DNA from: Salminus brasiliensis
Taxonomy: Eukaryota > Chordata > Actinopteri > Characiformes > Bryconidae
Reading direction: 5' to 3'
Assembly (NCBI RefSeq): GCF_030463535.1
Contig: NC_132893.1
Coordinates: forward strand, 19,762,027 to 19,826,026
Length of the DNA stretch: 64,000 bases
Part shown: one piece after another, positions 12,561 to 23,999 of the stretch
Layout of the letters: each line of letters begins with the position of its first letter
How positions within the stretch are numbered: the first letter of the stretch is position 1
Notes under the pieces: generated by a model
Seen by the model: the letters and a program-made list of their open reading frames with translations, nothing else
What the model was told of the DNA's origin: nothing
Databases searched by the model: none
Program-made: the position numbers and the translations under genes

Positions 12561-13384
12561 TTTTGGAGCGGAGCTAAAATTGGGTATTTGTATCAGTCTA
12601 TCCAACTTTCGTCTCTTATCTATAGACTAATCAGGTGTGCATGTGTGTGTGAATGCTCCGAATATGCTTTTACATGAATGCTATAGCACTTGAAAGTTCA
12701 CACCCATGTGTGTGAGTGTGTGATCCGAGGACTTGCACGAATGTTCATGCCTAGCTAAGAATATGTATGTATGCTTTCTAGTCCAGGCTAGTTGCTGCAG
12801 ATAGCAAAAGTAGTCTTGATGACAACAGCTACTTACATGTAAAGACACCTGAAAGATGATCAAGGAGATTCTTATCAGCTGAACTTCTGCTGTCATTCTT
12901 GGGATCAACTGTTAAAGAGTGATGCAACTAGGAAGGAATGAAGGACAGAAAAGGGAGATGAAGGAATAAGAGACACAATGGGGAACTGGTGGTAACAGGT
13001 CTTCTGGAAACACTGATCTGACCCATGTTGGTTAGTTTGCTCATTATTTGCTAAGATTGATCATTTTGAGGAACCCTGTCCATTGGAAAAATGGCATTAG
13101 GGAATCTAAGGCTCTCACATGGAGAAAACATTGGATGTCTGTTGGATAGTGTAATAGAACTGGCAGTTAGTGCTCCTCCAGCGTGTTCAGCTGTCCAGGG
13201 ATGTTGATGCACAAAGACACAGTGGCACTTCACGTGACCCAGAGGAAGCACGTGCTAACCTTCCCCCCTTCTCAGCACGGATAGCCTTGTGTAATGGCGT
13301 TGCTGTGGAAATTGGCAATGACAAAATTGGGGAGAACTGGGGGAAAAAACGTGCTAGACTCAAAGGTTTTTAGGAACCAAGGAA

Positions 13385-13693
13385 ATGGACAAAAGTATTG
13401 AGAGAACTACACATTATACCTACAGGAGCTTTTTTGACATGATTCTAAACCCATAGACATTAATATTGCTTCTGCTACTTTGTGGCTGAGTCGCTGTGGT
13501 TCCTAAACACCTCCGCTTTTCAATAATACCACTCACAGTTAATGGTGAAATATCTAGGAAGGAAGAAAGTTCATGAATTGACCTGTTGCAACAGTGGCAT
13601 TCTGTTACAGTATCACAATGGAATTCGGTGAGCTCTTTAAAACCACCCATACCTGATTAAGAGGTGTGTCCCAATACTTTTGTCAATGTAGTG
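13385..13693. mobile_element. short Tc1/mariner-type element
   Basis: One end reads ATGGACAAAAGTATTGAGAG, the other GTGTCCCAATACTTTTGTCA, giving inverted terminal repeats, ended by ATGTAGTG. These are the same ends as in the elements at 19746-20188, 20402-20690 and 47091-47565. The interior is about 270 bp with no open frame and differs from those copies. A non-autonomous or internally deleted relative. Confidence 0.75.
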
Positions 13694-15534
13694 CATCTAT
13701 TGAAAAGTCCTTTAAGCAAGCAAATGTAGTTCTCCAATTGCATCGCTCCAAAGATCCTGTTGGACACTTTTTGTTTCAAAGGTGTAACCATACCAGCAAG
13801 GTGGACCTACGAGGTAGGGGGTTTCTAATAAAGTAGCCAGGGTAAATATGCAGTTGACCCAAAACGAGACTCATTAATGGATTCTTAAAGTGCAAGTCCT
13901 CACGTCGGACTGAACGTCATGAATCAAGGGTTATACAAGTTTCAAAAAGCATTTAGAGCTTACCAAGTCAGTTGGGGTCCTGAGGGTAATAATACGCGCC
14001 CACCTTTTGCTTGCCCACACTTTGCATCTTTAATTAGACCTACCACTGTAGCGCTCAGAGGCGTGTTTATACTGCAGCCAATACCAACAGTGTTCTTCCA
14101 AAGAATATGTCAGGGTACCAGAGACGACAGAGCTTCGGCTTGTCCGGGCTGAATCTCGGCCAGGCTGTAATGGTGCATAAGAAAGTAAATTATAGTATAT
14201 ATCCCTATGCTCACGTCTCTAGGACCAAAATCAGTCTGGAACAAAAAACCTTTGTCATGGCATCCACATGACTCTGCATCAGAAAGCTCTTAATGATACA
14301 CCGGGGGACAAACTCTTTCTGGAACGGTAGAGGGTTTTGAATGGAGAAATGAACATCAGTGTTACCTTTCCATGTAAAATAGCAGGGGAGAGACCACATT
14401 AGACTGCACAAAGGCAGCCAGCAAAACACTTCAGTTTCCATAAATCAGCATGGTTTGGATTATCAAATGCAGTGTTGTACCTCAGCAGTCCAGTGAGACC
14501 AGAATTACTCCACTGTTCCAATATAATACAGCTAGGCTGAACAGATGTGCATTTTTAGACATACAGATTGTTGGTCTTAGACACATGCGGTAGGGCCCTT
14601 GTTTATCTCTCAAATAAGAACTCCACTGCCTTTTAAAAAGTAGTGCAGAATTCAGTCAGTCAGTCACAGGGATTTGATGTGAATAGGTTTACAGTAGAGA
14701 AGCTGTCTGAGTTTGTCAGTGGTGGTGATAGGAACCAGGATTCACGCTGCCTACAACACAAATCTAGTGAAGTATATGTTTGTATTAAGCAGTGGACAGC
14801 ACTGTGGCTGTTCTCGGCTACAGTGAACTGACATAACACCATAAACATGTTGTGACAGATGTCATCTGCGGTCAGGAGTTGTCCTAACAGATGTCCATTA
14901 ATTTAACAGTTCATTAGCCACCAACTACTGAACAGTGAACTCTACGGGACATATTTTAGCAATCATTAGGCGAGCCGCCAACCACATGGTGCACCGCCCA
15001 ACGTGATTTCGTGTTGAGACAGTGTGTCTTTGCTATCGTAACGATGGGAAAGGTACATTTAGTGTGGCATGTACTAAGTCTCTTACTTATTCATCAGCGT
15101 GTCACTTGTCATTCCCTTTAGGAGCCAAGTGCGGCCTGACTTTGGTGGATTGCTGTTTCAGTGGCACATTGAGCACGGTCTGGGAAGGCTTGCTGAAGCA
15201 ATGGATCGCCTCGCCTTTACAATAATGTTATTATATTTTGTATTCTGTTCATTGCCAACTGTGCCAACTAGCCACACTATGGGTTCGTTCACTGCTGCGT
15301 GTCCATGTGTGCGTAACAAGCAGGGGTGTCTGCCTAGGTTGTTTTCGGTCAGTGGCGCACCTTTTGTTTTCCATTGCCAAGATAGCAATATGTCAGAAAT
15401 TGACCTGAACACACCTCATTTCAAGACCACCACGGCCATCAGCGTAGATATATTTGCAAGCACCGTTGCTGCTGAAAATGATGCAGGCGGAAGGCGTAAA
15501 AATAGATGTATTGGCAGGGTGTTAGCTAGGGCCC
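13694..15534. other. non-coding stretch, no gene supported
   Basis: The longest open frame begins at 15099 and runs 164 codons to 15593, but it shows no domain, its 3' end runs into a transposon fragment, and nothing else supports it as a gene. The rest of the stretch is unstructured. Confidence 0.45.
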
Positions 15535-15640
15535 TATATGTCCCTAAACGTTCATGGACACCCCCTCTGATGAATGCTTTCGGCTACTTTTAGTTGCACC
15601 TATTGCTGACACAGATGTGCGATATCCTTCTGTGATGTAG
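15535..15640 (+). mobile_element. left-end fragment of the short Tc1/mariner-type element
   Basis: TATATGTCCCTAAACGTTCA then GGACACCCCCTCTGATGAATG, TAGTTGCACC and CATTGCTGACACAGATGT-like words match the left 100 bp of the copies at 19746 and 47091. The right end is absent. Confidence 0.75.
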
Positions 15641-15948
15641 CTTTTAGAGGCAGGTTTCACTCTGGGCTGCACTCTGGGCTTCACTCTGGGCTGCACTCGC
15701 TATATTTGCTAATGGGTCACATTCCACATTAATAGACAGATTAATTTTCTGGATTAGTGTATCTGGCTGAACACTCATGTGATCTCATGGTCTGATGCCT
15801 CACTGATCAGCCCCATTCTCATCAATGACTCATCACTCTGTTTATTAGGTTAATATTTTAAATGACTGAAGTCTGTAGATTCCATTATTTCTTAACGACA
15901 GTGAAAAAGGAAGTCTAGTTTATTTTGAGGTGGGAAAGCTAATCTGTT

Positions 15949-16235
15949 GGGGCAGTGGTGACTCAGCGGTTAGAGTGCCGGGTTATTGATAACAGAGTTG
16001 TGGGTTCGATTCCCGGGCTTGGCAAGCTGCAACTGTTGGGCCCTTGAGCAAGGCCCTTTACCCTCTCTGCTCCCCGGGCACTGGAGTTGGCTGCCCACCA
16101 CTCTGGGTGTGTGTGTGTGTGTACTCACTGCCCCTAGCTCACTAGTGTGTGAGTGTGTGTTCATTACCACAGATGGGTTAAATGTGGAGGACCCATTTCG
16201 CTGTACAGTGTACACGTGCACCTTTACCTTTTAAT
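15949..16235 (+). repeat. tRNA-derived SINE, plus strand, best copy
   Basis: The head has an A box (TGACTCAGCGG at about 15958-15968) and a B box (GGTTCGATTCC at 16003-16013), the internal RNA polymerase III promoter of tRNA genes. The body follows with GGGCCCTTGAGCAAGG, GCTCCCCGGGCACTGG, TGGCTGCCCACC, a GT run, ACTCACTGCCCCTAGC and AGATGGGTTAAATG, and the copy ends in ACCTTTACCTTTT. SINEs are moved in trans by a LINE; the partner is not identified here. The head does not fold as a functional tRNA by eye, so it is not annotated as one. Confidence 0.88.
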
Positions 16236-16263
16236 CTGATTATCTTTCTTCTTTTCCTCAAAG

Positions 16264-16264
<1 letters not shown>

Positions 16265-16308
<44 letters not shown>
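16265..16308. repeat. (GT)n microsatellite, 44 bp
   Basis: Uninterrupted GT dinucleotides directly after the SINE tail. Confidence 0.98.
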
Positions 16309-16310
<2 letters not shown>

Positions 16311-16399
16311 TCAAATGGTAAAAGGTATTCTGAAATATTCAAGTACACCTCAGCCCCCAGGTATTTTTGTTGATTGGATTACATTTGAATTTCACTTGT

Positions 16400-17050
16400 C
16401 CGCATAAAAAACCCAGGTGTAAACACTCACAAGACTGCGGTCGGATCACTCAAATCATGTTCAGAGATGGCCAGAGACGGATCTCCTCCACCTTGAATAC
16501 CAGTGTTTATGAAATGTGTTTTTTATAATCGTATTCCGTCAAGCAGGCAGATAAATCGGGAAAAAATATGTATATATATTTTTAAAATCATCATCAGGAA
16601 TAATTACTGTGGATCTTAGCTTCTAATGATTTCTATTTCTGAAAGAAAATACATGCAGAGCACTGTTAGCACTATTCATATTCAGTGTAAGATTCTATGG
16701 AAATGAGAGGGGGAAAATGATTGTCATAACCAGCATCGCTTCTTAATTATGAAACTTCTCTAAGCTCTTGGGTAATGTTCCTCATCAATCAACCGCAGGA
16801 GAACACAAGACTGAGAGAGAGATGAAAACATCTGCTTCATCTGCTTTGTGTTACATTGTCGACCCTCATCCACGCGGAGAACGTGCAGGAGTTCTTCTGA
16901 TGAAATCGTGAAAATCCCTCGAACCAGGTCTGAGCAAAATCATTCAACAGTTCCATTAAAAGCTGATTGTGGGCATTCGTGAGAACTTTTGATAATCTCA
17001 GGAATAGTATACAGACTTGAAGATTCATTGACTGATTGTCATGCTATTCA
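16400..17050. other. complex non-coding stretch, possible conserved element
   Basis: About 650 bp with no repeats and mixed composition, including TTAATTA, ATCAATCA and TGATGAAAT words. No splice-framed open reading frame is convincing. Whether it is conserved is unknown. Confidence 0.22.
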
Positions 17051-17479
17051 TGTCACCCACCATGGCTGTCCTTTCACTGGACTGCATTTCCCATGATCCT
17101 CATATGACACATCATCCAATAGCGAAATGTTCCCACGCTTTGAGTCACAACTTCTCACACCTGTTATACTGTTGTGTGTTTGTTTTGCACTCTTTGCGGC
17201 CATTTGGTCATTTCCTGTTTTGAGCTCTTTTTTGTTTGCCCTTCTTTATGGATTTCCCCTTTTGGATTTCTTACTGGTTTTGACCCACACCTGTTTCTCA
17301 GCTTTGCTTCTCTTCACTCTTTCATATTTTTGACCTGTTTTGAACTCTCATGGTTTTTGATTCTCTCTGTTTTGACCTGGATAGTTTTAGTGTCTACTCT
17401 TCTGGATTGTCCTTCCACATTTAAACATACAGCAGTTCCTTATTTCACTTCTGCATCTGCTCTGGTACTTCACCATTAA

Positions 17480-17765
17480 ACTAAAGATGTTTTTTTAAGT
17501 GATGCCATACTGGTTTAAAAAAATGTTCATTTTTGTGAAAGAGATATGAGGGTGAATTACCTTTAAATTGGTTTGAAGAACTTGATGTAAAGGTTCTTTA
17601 GGAATGTAAAGGTTATTCATACACAGTTCTTTTACACTATCCAACAAACTTTCAATGCCAATCCTTAGATTCTGGTTCTTTATGGAAGTAAAAATGGTTC
17701 TTCTATGGTATCACCCGAAGAAGCATTTTTAGCAGCTATATTTTTAAGAGCATTATGAGCAGCGG
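17480..17765. repeat. AAAGAACC/GGTTCTT dispersed repeat
   Basis: Contains GGTTCTTTAGGAATG, GGTTCTTTATGG and GGTTCTTCTATGGTATCACC, ending with ATTTTTAAGAG, which matches the consensus end of the family (see 10379-10490). Confidence 0.65.
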
Positions 17766-19743
17766 GTGTGTTATTCACCGCAGATCAAGTTCAACACTTT
17801 CACACCTGCACTGAGTCTGTAACTATCCCAAATGACACAATTAAGACTTTTTGGACATGTGGACATGGACGGTGGCCACTGGTGACTCCCCAGTGAAGTG
17901 TTTGGGCTAGTTCATGGCTTAATCTGTGTCTGGGAAATGAGTCAAAAAGAAATGTGCCTGCAATTAAACACAACAAGTTCTTGATTAGGCTTCAGCCTGA
18001 ATGTCCATCTGAAACTGCCTGGATGTGGAAATGTGGTGGTGGTGGTGGTGCTGGTGCTGCTGGCTGAATAGAAGGATCAAATTTCCATTTTCGGCACAAA
18101 TGAAATTACTTAAAACAGAACTGGATGATTAAACACTTTCACCGGTTCATCTCATGTTTCATTCTGTGCACTGAGACGCAGAACACAAACTTTATATATT
18201 CCTGAACTCCAAAAACAGATTACAGCAGGCTGTTCAGATCACATGAATCACATAAGCAGGGAGGGATAGACATGAGTGAACCAAGAGCCGTCTGCGGTAT
18301 TTAGAAAAGCTGATTGCTTTTCAGTGCATTTTAACTGCTAATTAAAAGGATGTTAGATAACCCCACAAGAACGTTTGCTTTTGGAGCAAAAGAACTTGTT
18401 GAAAGAGAATGAAACCCAAAGCCAAACTGTTGCACTTGGATGACTGTGATGGATTATGAGAACTCTTTCTTTGAGTCATCACAGAACGCTAAACAAACAT
18501 CATTTGATGTCTTTTTATATTAAGTTAATGCATCTTTGAAGTAAACTACATTACATCTCTCGTTATCATAGAGTAAGGCATCGTCCTCTGGGCTCTGCAG
18601 TCACCGTGCAGAGGCATTCCCGCCATCAAATAGAAAGTTAGCAATTAATGATGTTCTATGCTTTGTTTAGTTGTTTGTTTGTGTGTTCTCCTGAGAACTG
18701 TTACATACCTATTACATACCACATCATTGTTCTAAATATCCTGAAGTCAAGGAGACTGTCAGAAAAAGGGTACCATACTGTCACTGTGGTGGCATCTTGC
18801 TTGGGATGCAGCCCTCAAAAGTACATCCTCAGCACCTTCAGATTGAGGATATTATTGTCATTTGTCTTGTATTAGCAGTTTTTTTTTATGTGGAGTTATG
18901 ACATAACTGATTTTTGGGAGAAGGACCACACCCTGAACTCCTCCTCCTGGCCCTCAAGCCCCTTGTATAATCCTGCTTCTCAGTCCAAATCCGTGTCCAA
19001 CAAACGTCACACCCACCTCCACCCCGTCTTCTCCCTTTCTTCCATCGCTCACCACACATATGGAGGGGAACCACAGGAAAGCCCACCCCCCATTCTTTCT
19101 CAGATTGTGGTCTGTACTAGCAAAATTTACATTTATCCAGAGCGGCCAATATAGTGTTAGAAGTCTTGTACCAATGACTCATATTGGTGTAGAGCAGCAT
19201 AGTCACCCAGACCAGAAATCAAACCCCAGTCTCAAACAAGCTATGGTAGCTCACTGGCAGGTAGTCATGTTATCCGTTGCACTACACCAACTACCGCAAA
19301 GTCTTTGTGTTTATGCTGGTATTTGTCTGGTCCTGTGCTGGTTTAGCTGGTCAGCCTGACTGGTTAAATTGGCTGACAAGTATGCCAGTGGTAAATCATA
19401 ACATATATAGTGGTTTTGCTGGTGACTGGCTAAGCTAGTGTATGCTGTTTCTTCTAGCAGGGATTGCCTAAGTGAGTGGCTGCTTTCAGTTGTTCACTGG
19501 GTTTAATCTCGAGTCTTTGGGGTCTATGTCTTAAGGAGTCGTATATTGAGTAGAGATTTAGTTGTGTAGTCTAAAAACCTGTCAGGTTCAACTCCACGCC
19601 AAAGAACGAGCTTTTCCCTAAAGAAAAGGTTTTGATCTGAATGATTGAAGATCAAAAGATGAAGTCTAAGCAGGGTCTGTTTGTCTGTAGTTTGTGTAGC
19701 AAATATGCTCACTAGCTAGCAAAGTAGCCAATCCATCTAAAGT
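17766..19743. other. non-coding stretch, no gene found
   Basis: Short chance open frames only. A GGT/GCT trinucleotide run is at about 18035-18060, and 19300-19450 has GCTGGT-rich words reminiscent of the array at 58070-58330. Confidence 0.45.
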
Positions 19744-19745
19744 TA

Positions 19746-20188
19746 CACTATATGTCCAAATGTTTGTGGACACCCCTTCTAATGAATGTATTCAGCACTT
19801 TTTCACAGATGTGCAAAAGTCACACACACACTCACAGCCTAACATGCCTAACATTAGAGGGGTATAAAGACCCCCAGCACTGATCTGCAGAGCAGGGGAA
19901 CTGTGTTCTCTGGAATGATGGTGCTCCATCAAGTATGTTTGGAATGAGTTGGGGAGTTTGGGGATGAACTGGGGTGGTGATCATTCAACATCCTGACTTC
20001 ACTAATGCTCTTGTCGTTGAATGCAAGCAAATTGTCACAGCAATGCTCCAACATCTAGTAGAAAACCTACCCTGGACAGTAGAGACAGTTACTCCAACAA
20101 AAGCAGCATACAGGATATTTTTAAATACCCTGCATTCCAGAAGAAACAATGAATAAGTGAGTGTCCCAATACTTTTGTCCATGTAGTG
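19746..20188 (+). mobile_element. 443-bp Tc1/mariner-type element with TA duplication
   Basis: The left terminus is CACTATATGTCCAAATGTTT and the right terminus is the complement of CACTACATGGACAAAAGTAT. Both sides are flanked by TA (19744-19745 and 20189-20190), the target duplication of Tc1/mariner elements. The interior contains conserved words (GGGGTATAAAG, TGTGTTCTCTGGAATGATGG, TGGACAGTAGAGACAGTTAC) shared with 47091-47565, probably relics of a coding region. No frame is open. The copies end to end define the family well. Confidence 0.88.
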
Positions 20189-20359
20189 TAACTTTAGCCA
20201 CATTAACCATCAGTTACATTTTTGTTTGTAATCATTCTACCATAAAACGTAGTTATAGATCCAACATATTCCAACATATTCTGTAGTAGTTAACACTTAA
20301 ATCACCAGCAAAGTTTTTTTCTATTATAAATCAAATGCCACTTTTTGCATTGTTTTGCA

Positions 20360-20401
20360 TATTTATTTATTTATTTATTTATTTATTTATATGCATATAT
20401 A
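20360..20401. repeat. (TATT)n run
   Basis: TTATTTATTTAT repeats followed by an ATAT stretch, abutting the next transposon copy. Confidence 0.9.
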
Positions 20402-20690
20402 TATGGACAAAAGTATTGAGACATCATCATCACCATCATTCCAGAGAACACAGTTCCACTGCTCCACAGCTCAATGCTGGGGTGCTTTATACCCCTCTAG
20501 CTCACACCTGACATTAGGCATGGTGCCATCTGATGGCATCTGCTCCAGAGAGTCCTAATGTATTGGCAATACTTCTCTACAGGGACTAGACAAGCTGTGT
20601 CTGTGCATTTGCACAACAGCAATGAGTGCAACCTGACGTAGCTGAATGCATTTATTAGAAGGGGTGTCCATAAACATTTGGCATGAGGCA
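20402..20690 (-). mobile_element. short Tc1/mariner-type element, inverted copy
   Basis: Begins ATGGACAAAAGTATTGAGAC, contains the complements of TGTGTTCTCTGGAATGATGG and GGGTATAAAG, and ends GGGTGTCCATAAACATTTGGC. This is the family of 19746-20188 in opposite orientation, 210 bp away, with an internal deletion. Confidence 0.85.
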
Positions 20691-21229
20691 AAATCACCAA
20701 TAATCAAAATATACCTATATATCAGTTCCATATATCCCATTTGCCCTGGCGGCCCGATGTCCCACCTGAGTCAACTGAGTCGCTGCTGGGTTATGTGCCA
20801 AAAGCAAGCCAGGCCTGAGCCAACAACAAGACATTTACCTTGCCTAAATCACTGCATAGCATTCTGGACCTTGAAAGGGTCTGGCTGCCTGTGTGATAGT
20901 GTAATGGAAGATAATGGTTACAATCTGGCTTTATGGATGAAGCAAAGTGTAAATTGGCAGACTCTAAGCAATGTGGTTCAGTGTCTAGACAAAATATACA
21001 GTATATCAATTCCAGACAGGTAAACACTATTCAGACTGTAGCATTTAAAAGCACTCTTGATTTAAAAAGAATATGTGACAGCAATACAATAAAGAATCCT
21101 AGGAATGAAAGAAAATTATCCTTAAAACATCTGTGGCTCTGAGGTTGGGTCTCCTTGCTTGAAATATCATTATTAAGGGAAGTGGTGCAAATACATACTG
21201 TGGCATTAATGTGCTCGTAGTGATAGCAT

Positions 21230-21640
21230 GACGTTTCAACATCGCCACTGCAGAATTAGCAACGTCTTGGTCACTGGTCTTGTCCAGCATCGCTACCGTG
21301 GTATTTGCACGTCAGCCTCGCCCCACATCACTACCACGATGTGCCATTATCATCTCTATCATGGCATTAACATTGTTATTTTGCTGTTAGCTCTAGCATG
21401 GCATTAGCATTGCTCGCTCAGCATAGCTACCGTGATGTTAGCATTCTGATCGTGCCATTAGCATTGGTATCATTCCATTAAGATCATAACCGCCGGCCTC
21501 GCCCAGCATGGCTACTGTGGCATTAGCATCGCTATCACAGTGTTAGCGTTGCTACTGCAGTGATAGCATCATAATTGTGGCGTTACCATCTTTATCAGGC
21601 CTTTAGCATCGCCCAGCATTAATTAGGTCATTTAATGCCA
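21230..21640. repeat. irregular relative of the 74-bp array
   Basis: Words such as CAGCATCGCTACCGTGG, GGCATTAGCATCGCTATC and AGTGTTAGCGTTGCTACTGC recur without a constant period. The wording matches the units of the 3083-3740 array, and the right flank matches too. Confidence 0.75.
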
Positions 21641-22263
21641 CAGCACCTTCTTCAGAATAAAGGGCAGATATTTAGGTCCCGTACTACCGATTGGCGACAA
21701 TTCTGCGCAGCCAATGGCAATCTGGCAAAACTAGGCTGTTTTTTATGCTTATTTTTGACAAAGTATCCTTAATTGAGGAGGTTCAAATTCAATGTTTGTG
21801 CAATCCTAAGAACACAGATCTTTTTAAGGAAAATTTACTTCAACTACAGCAATTATATTACTCAAACTGGCTGCGTGATTGCAAGGCCTTAAAGGCTTAG
21901 ACGCCTGCAGTGTGTTTCGGAACTCATGGCTCTCTTTCTGCAGCTTGCAGTGTCTTGGAGAAGGTATCTGCCTGAATTACATGGCATTTTAGATTGATTG
22001 CTGTGGCAGTAAGTCAAATCAGATCCCCTTCTGCTCTTGAGGATTAGGCTTTGGCACATTGCTTGAATAAATGTATCTGTAAGTGGAGCCTAAGTAAGCT
22101 AAGGTGTCCGGTACATACGGAAAAGAATAATAAATCATAAACAGTCCTGCTTAGAAAAGGTAGCCTAGGGAGAAAGGAGAATTATGAGTGACCGAGTAAT
22201 TGTGTGATTTGCTGGAATTTTAGTTTTCTGAGACTGTGGCTGTGAAGTTGGGAAGGTGCACAG

Positions 22264-22264
<1 letters not shown>

Positions 22265-22357
<93 letters not shown>
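22265..22357. repeat. (TG)n microsatellite, about 93 bp
   Basis: Long pure TG run. Open frames across it encode only alternating residues and are artefacts. Confidence 0.99.
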
Positions 22358-22358
<1 letters not shown>

Positions 22359-22434
22359 TCTTGAATGAATGCATGAACTCCTGGGGGGTGTGTGCGTGTG
22401 AAGAGTCATACCTCAACAGAATAATTCGGAATAA

Positions 22435-22850
22435 TTCCGTTTTCATTTCCTTTATCATGTTTGGTTTGTTCTTTTCCAGTGATTAAAAGCGGGCGTATAA
22501 GCCCTTTTATCACTTCCTCAGCATTTCGCTGCAGATTTATCAAAACAAAGTTACAGCGTGCAAATGTTTTTCCAAGAGGAAACAGGGCAAACACAACAAA
22601 GCTCATGTCTTTGTTTTAGCACGTTCTAATAATAAACTCCCCCTTTTTTTGTCGAAATGGAAAAATCACGCACATAATGACCACAGTAACACTGAAATGT
22701 AGACAAAAGAGAGGTTCAGCCAAGCCATGTGCTCGGCAGTAGGAGAGTTGCGCGCTTGGCTGGCCATGCTGTCCATTGCACACACTGCTGAGGCAGTAGG
22801 TCATCACACTCACAAGGATCAGGCCTGTGCATTTATCCAAGTGGTGACTG
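22435..22850. other. complex non-coding stretch, possible conserved element
   Basis: Sequence with many distinctive non-repeat words (AAGCGGGCGTATAAGCCC, TTTATCAAAACAAAG, CAATGG). No coding support. Candidate for comparison with other fish genomes. Confidence 0.22.
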
Positions 22851-23099
22851 CATCTATGGAAATGGCTCTGTAGATGCCTTTAGGCTTTCATTTCAGGGTC
22901 CATGTCATTAAGTGCCACTGGGCAGGATTAGCCACGCTTTTCCTCAGCCTTCAGCAGATCAACTTGGCATTTTCATCCAATCAACTCTCATAATCTCAAA
23001 GATTAGATATTCATTTATGTTATATCCACCTTTTTTATCCATGCATGCTGGTAGTTTTTGCATAGTGTTCAGTAGCGCATCACTGTTGCACTGCTGATT

Positions 23100-23960
23100 T
23101 GTTAGGTTTTAACGTCTACATTGTTACACTTCTTTGCTGGGGCGTTAATATATCACTTAATTGCCATATTGTATTGTTTTAAGTGCTACATTGTTACATC
23201 AATCTATTGCCTTATTGTTACACCCCTGTACCGCTATATTGTTACATCACTTTACTGCTGTTACATTGTTATATTACTGCTACTTTAATACATCACTCTA
23301 CTGATATAATGTTACATCACTTTTTTGCTACATTGTAATATTGTTTTACTGCTGTTACATTCATGTCACATTTTTATATCACTCTGCTGTTATAGTGTTA
23401 CATTACTGGTACATTATTATGTTGTTTTACTGCTGTTACACTGTTACCTTACTCTACTGCTACATTGTTACCTCATTCTACTGCTATATAGTTACATCAC
23501 TTTACTGCTGTTACATTACTGCTACATTGTTTCCTCACTCTATTGCTATATTGTTACTTCACTCTACTGCTGTATTGTTACCTCACTTTGTTTGCTACAT
23601 AGTTTACTGCTGTTACATTGTTACATACCTGTTACATTGTTATATCATTCTACTGCTATATTGTTACATGACAACTACATTATTACATCACTCTACTGCT
23701 ATATTGTTACTTTGCTTTTCTGCTTCATTGTTATATTGTTTTACTGCTACATTGTTACATCACTGTTACATTATTATATCACTCTACTGCTATATTGTTA
23801 CTTTGCTTTTCTGCTTCATTGTTTTATTGTTTTTCTGCTGCATTGTTACATCACTATTACATTATTATGTCACTCTACTGCTCTATTGTTATATTGATTT
23901 TCTGCTTCATTGTTCTATTATTTTACTGAAATATTACTATCAAATTGTCACATCACTCTA
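23100..23960. repeat. TTACATTGTTACATCAC-type tandem repeats
   Basis: Nearly 900 bp of words such as CTGCTATATTGTTACATCAC and TACTGCTACATTGTTACCTC, repeated with variable spacing. The same wording builds the 43-bp array at 26020-26490. Open frames of 190-206 codons across it are low-complexity Leu/Tyr/Cys/His translations without a gene signal. Confidence 0.9.
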
Positions 23961-23999
23961 ACACTATCTTGTTACTTCACTTTACAGATTTTTTCTTGA

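Noticed and set aside
15099..15593. 164-codon open frame
   Set aside because: No domain, no start context of note, and its 3' part runs through a transposon end (15535-15640).
15949..16030. Functional tRNA gene
   Set aside because: A and B boxes are present but no cloverleaf or acceptor stem pairs by eye, and a SINE body follows directly.
22165..22486. Open frames over the TG microsatellite
   Set aside because: Alternating His-Thr or Val-Cys translation of a dinucleotide run.
23325..23961. 190-206-codon overlapping open frames
   Set aside because: They lie in a TTAC-rich tandem repeat and translate to low-complexity Leu/Tyr/Cys/His strings in more than one frame.
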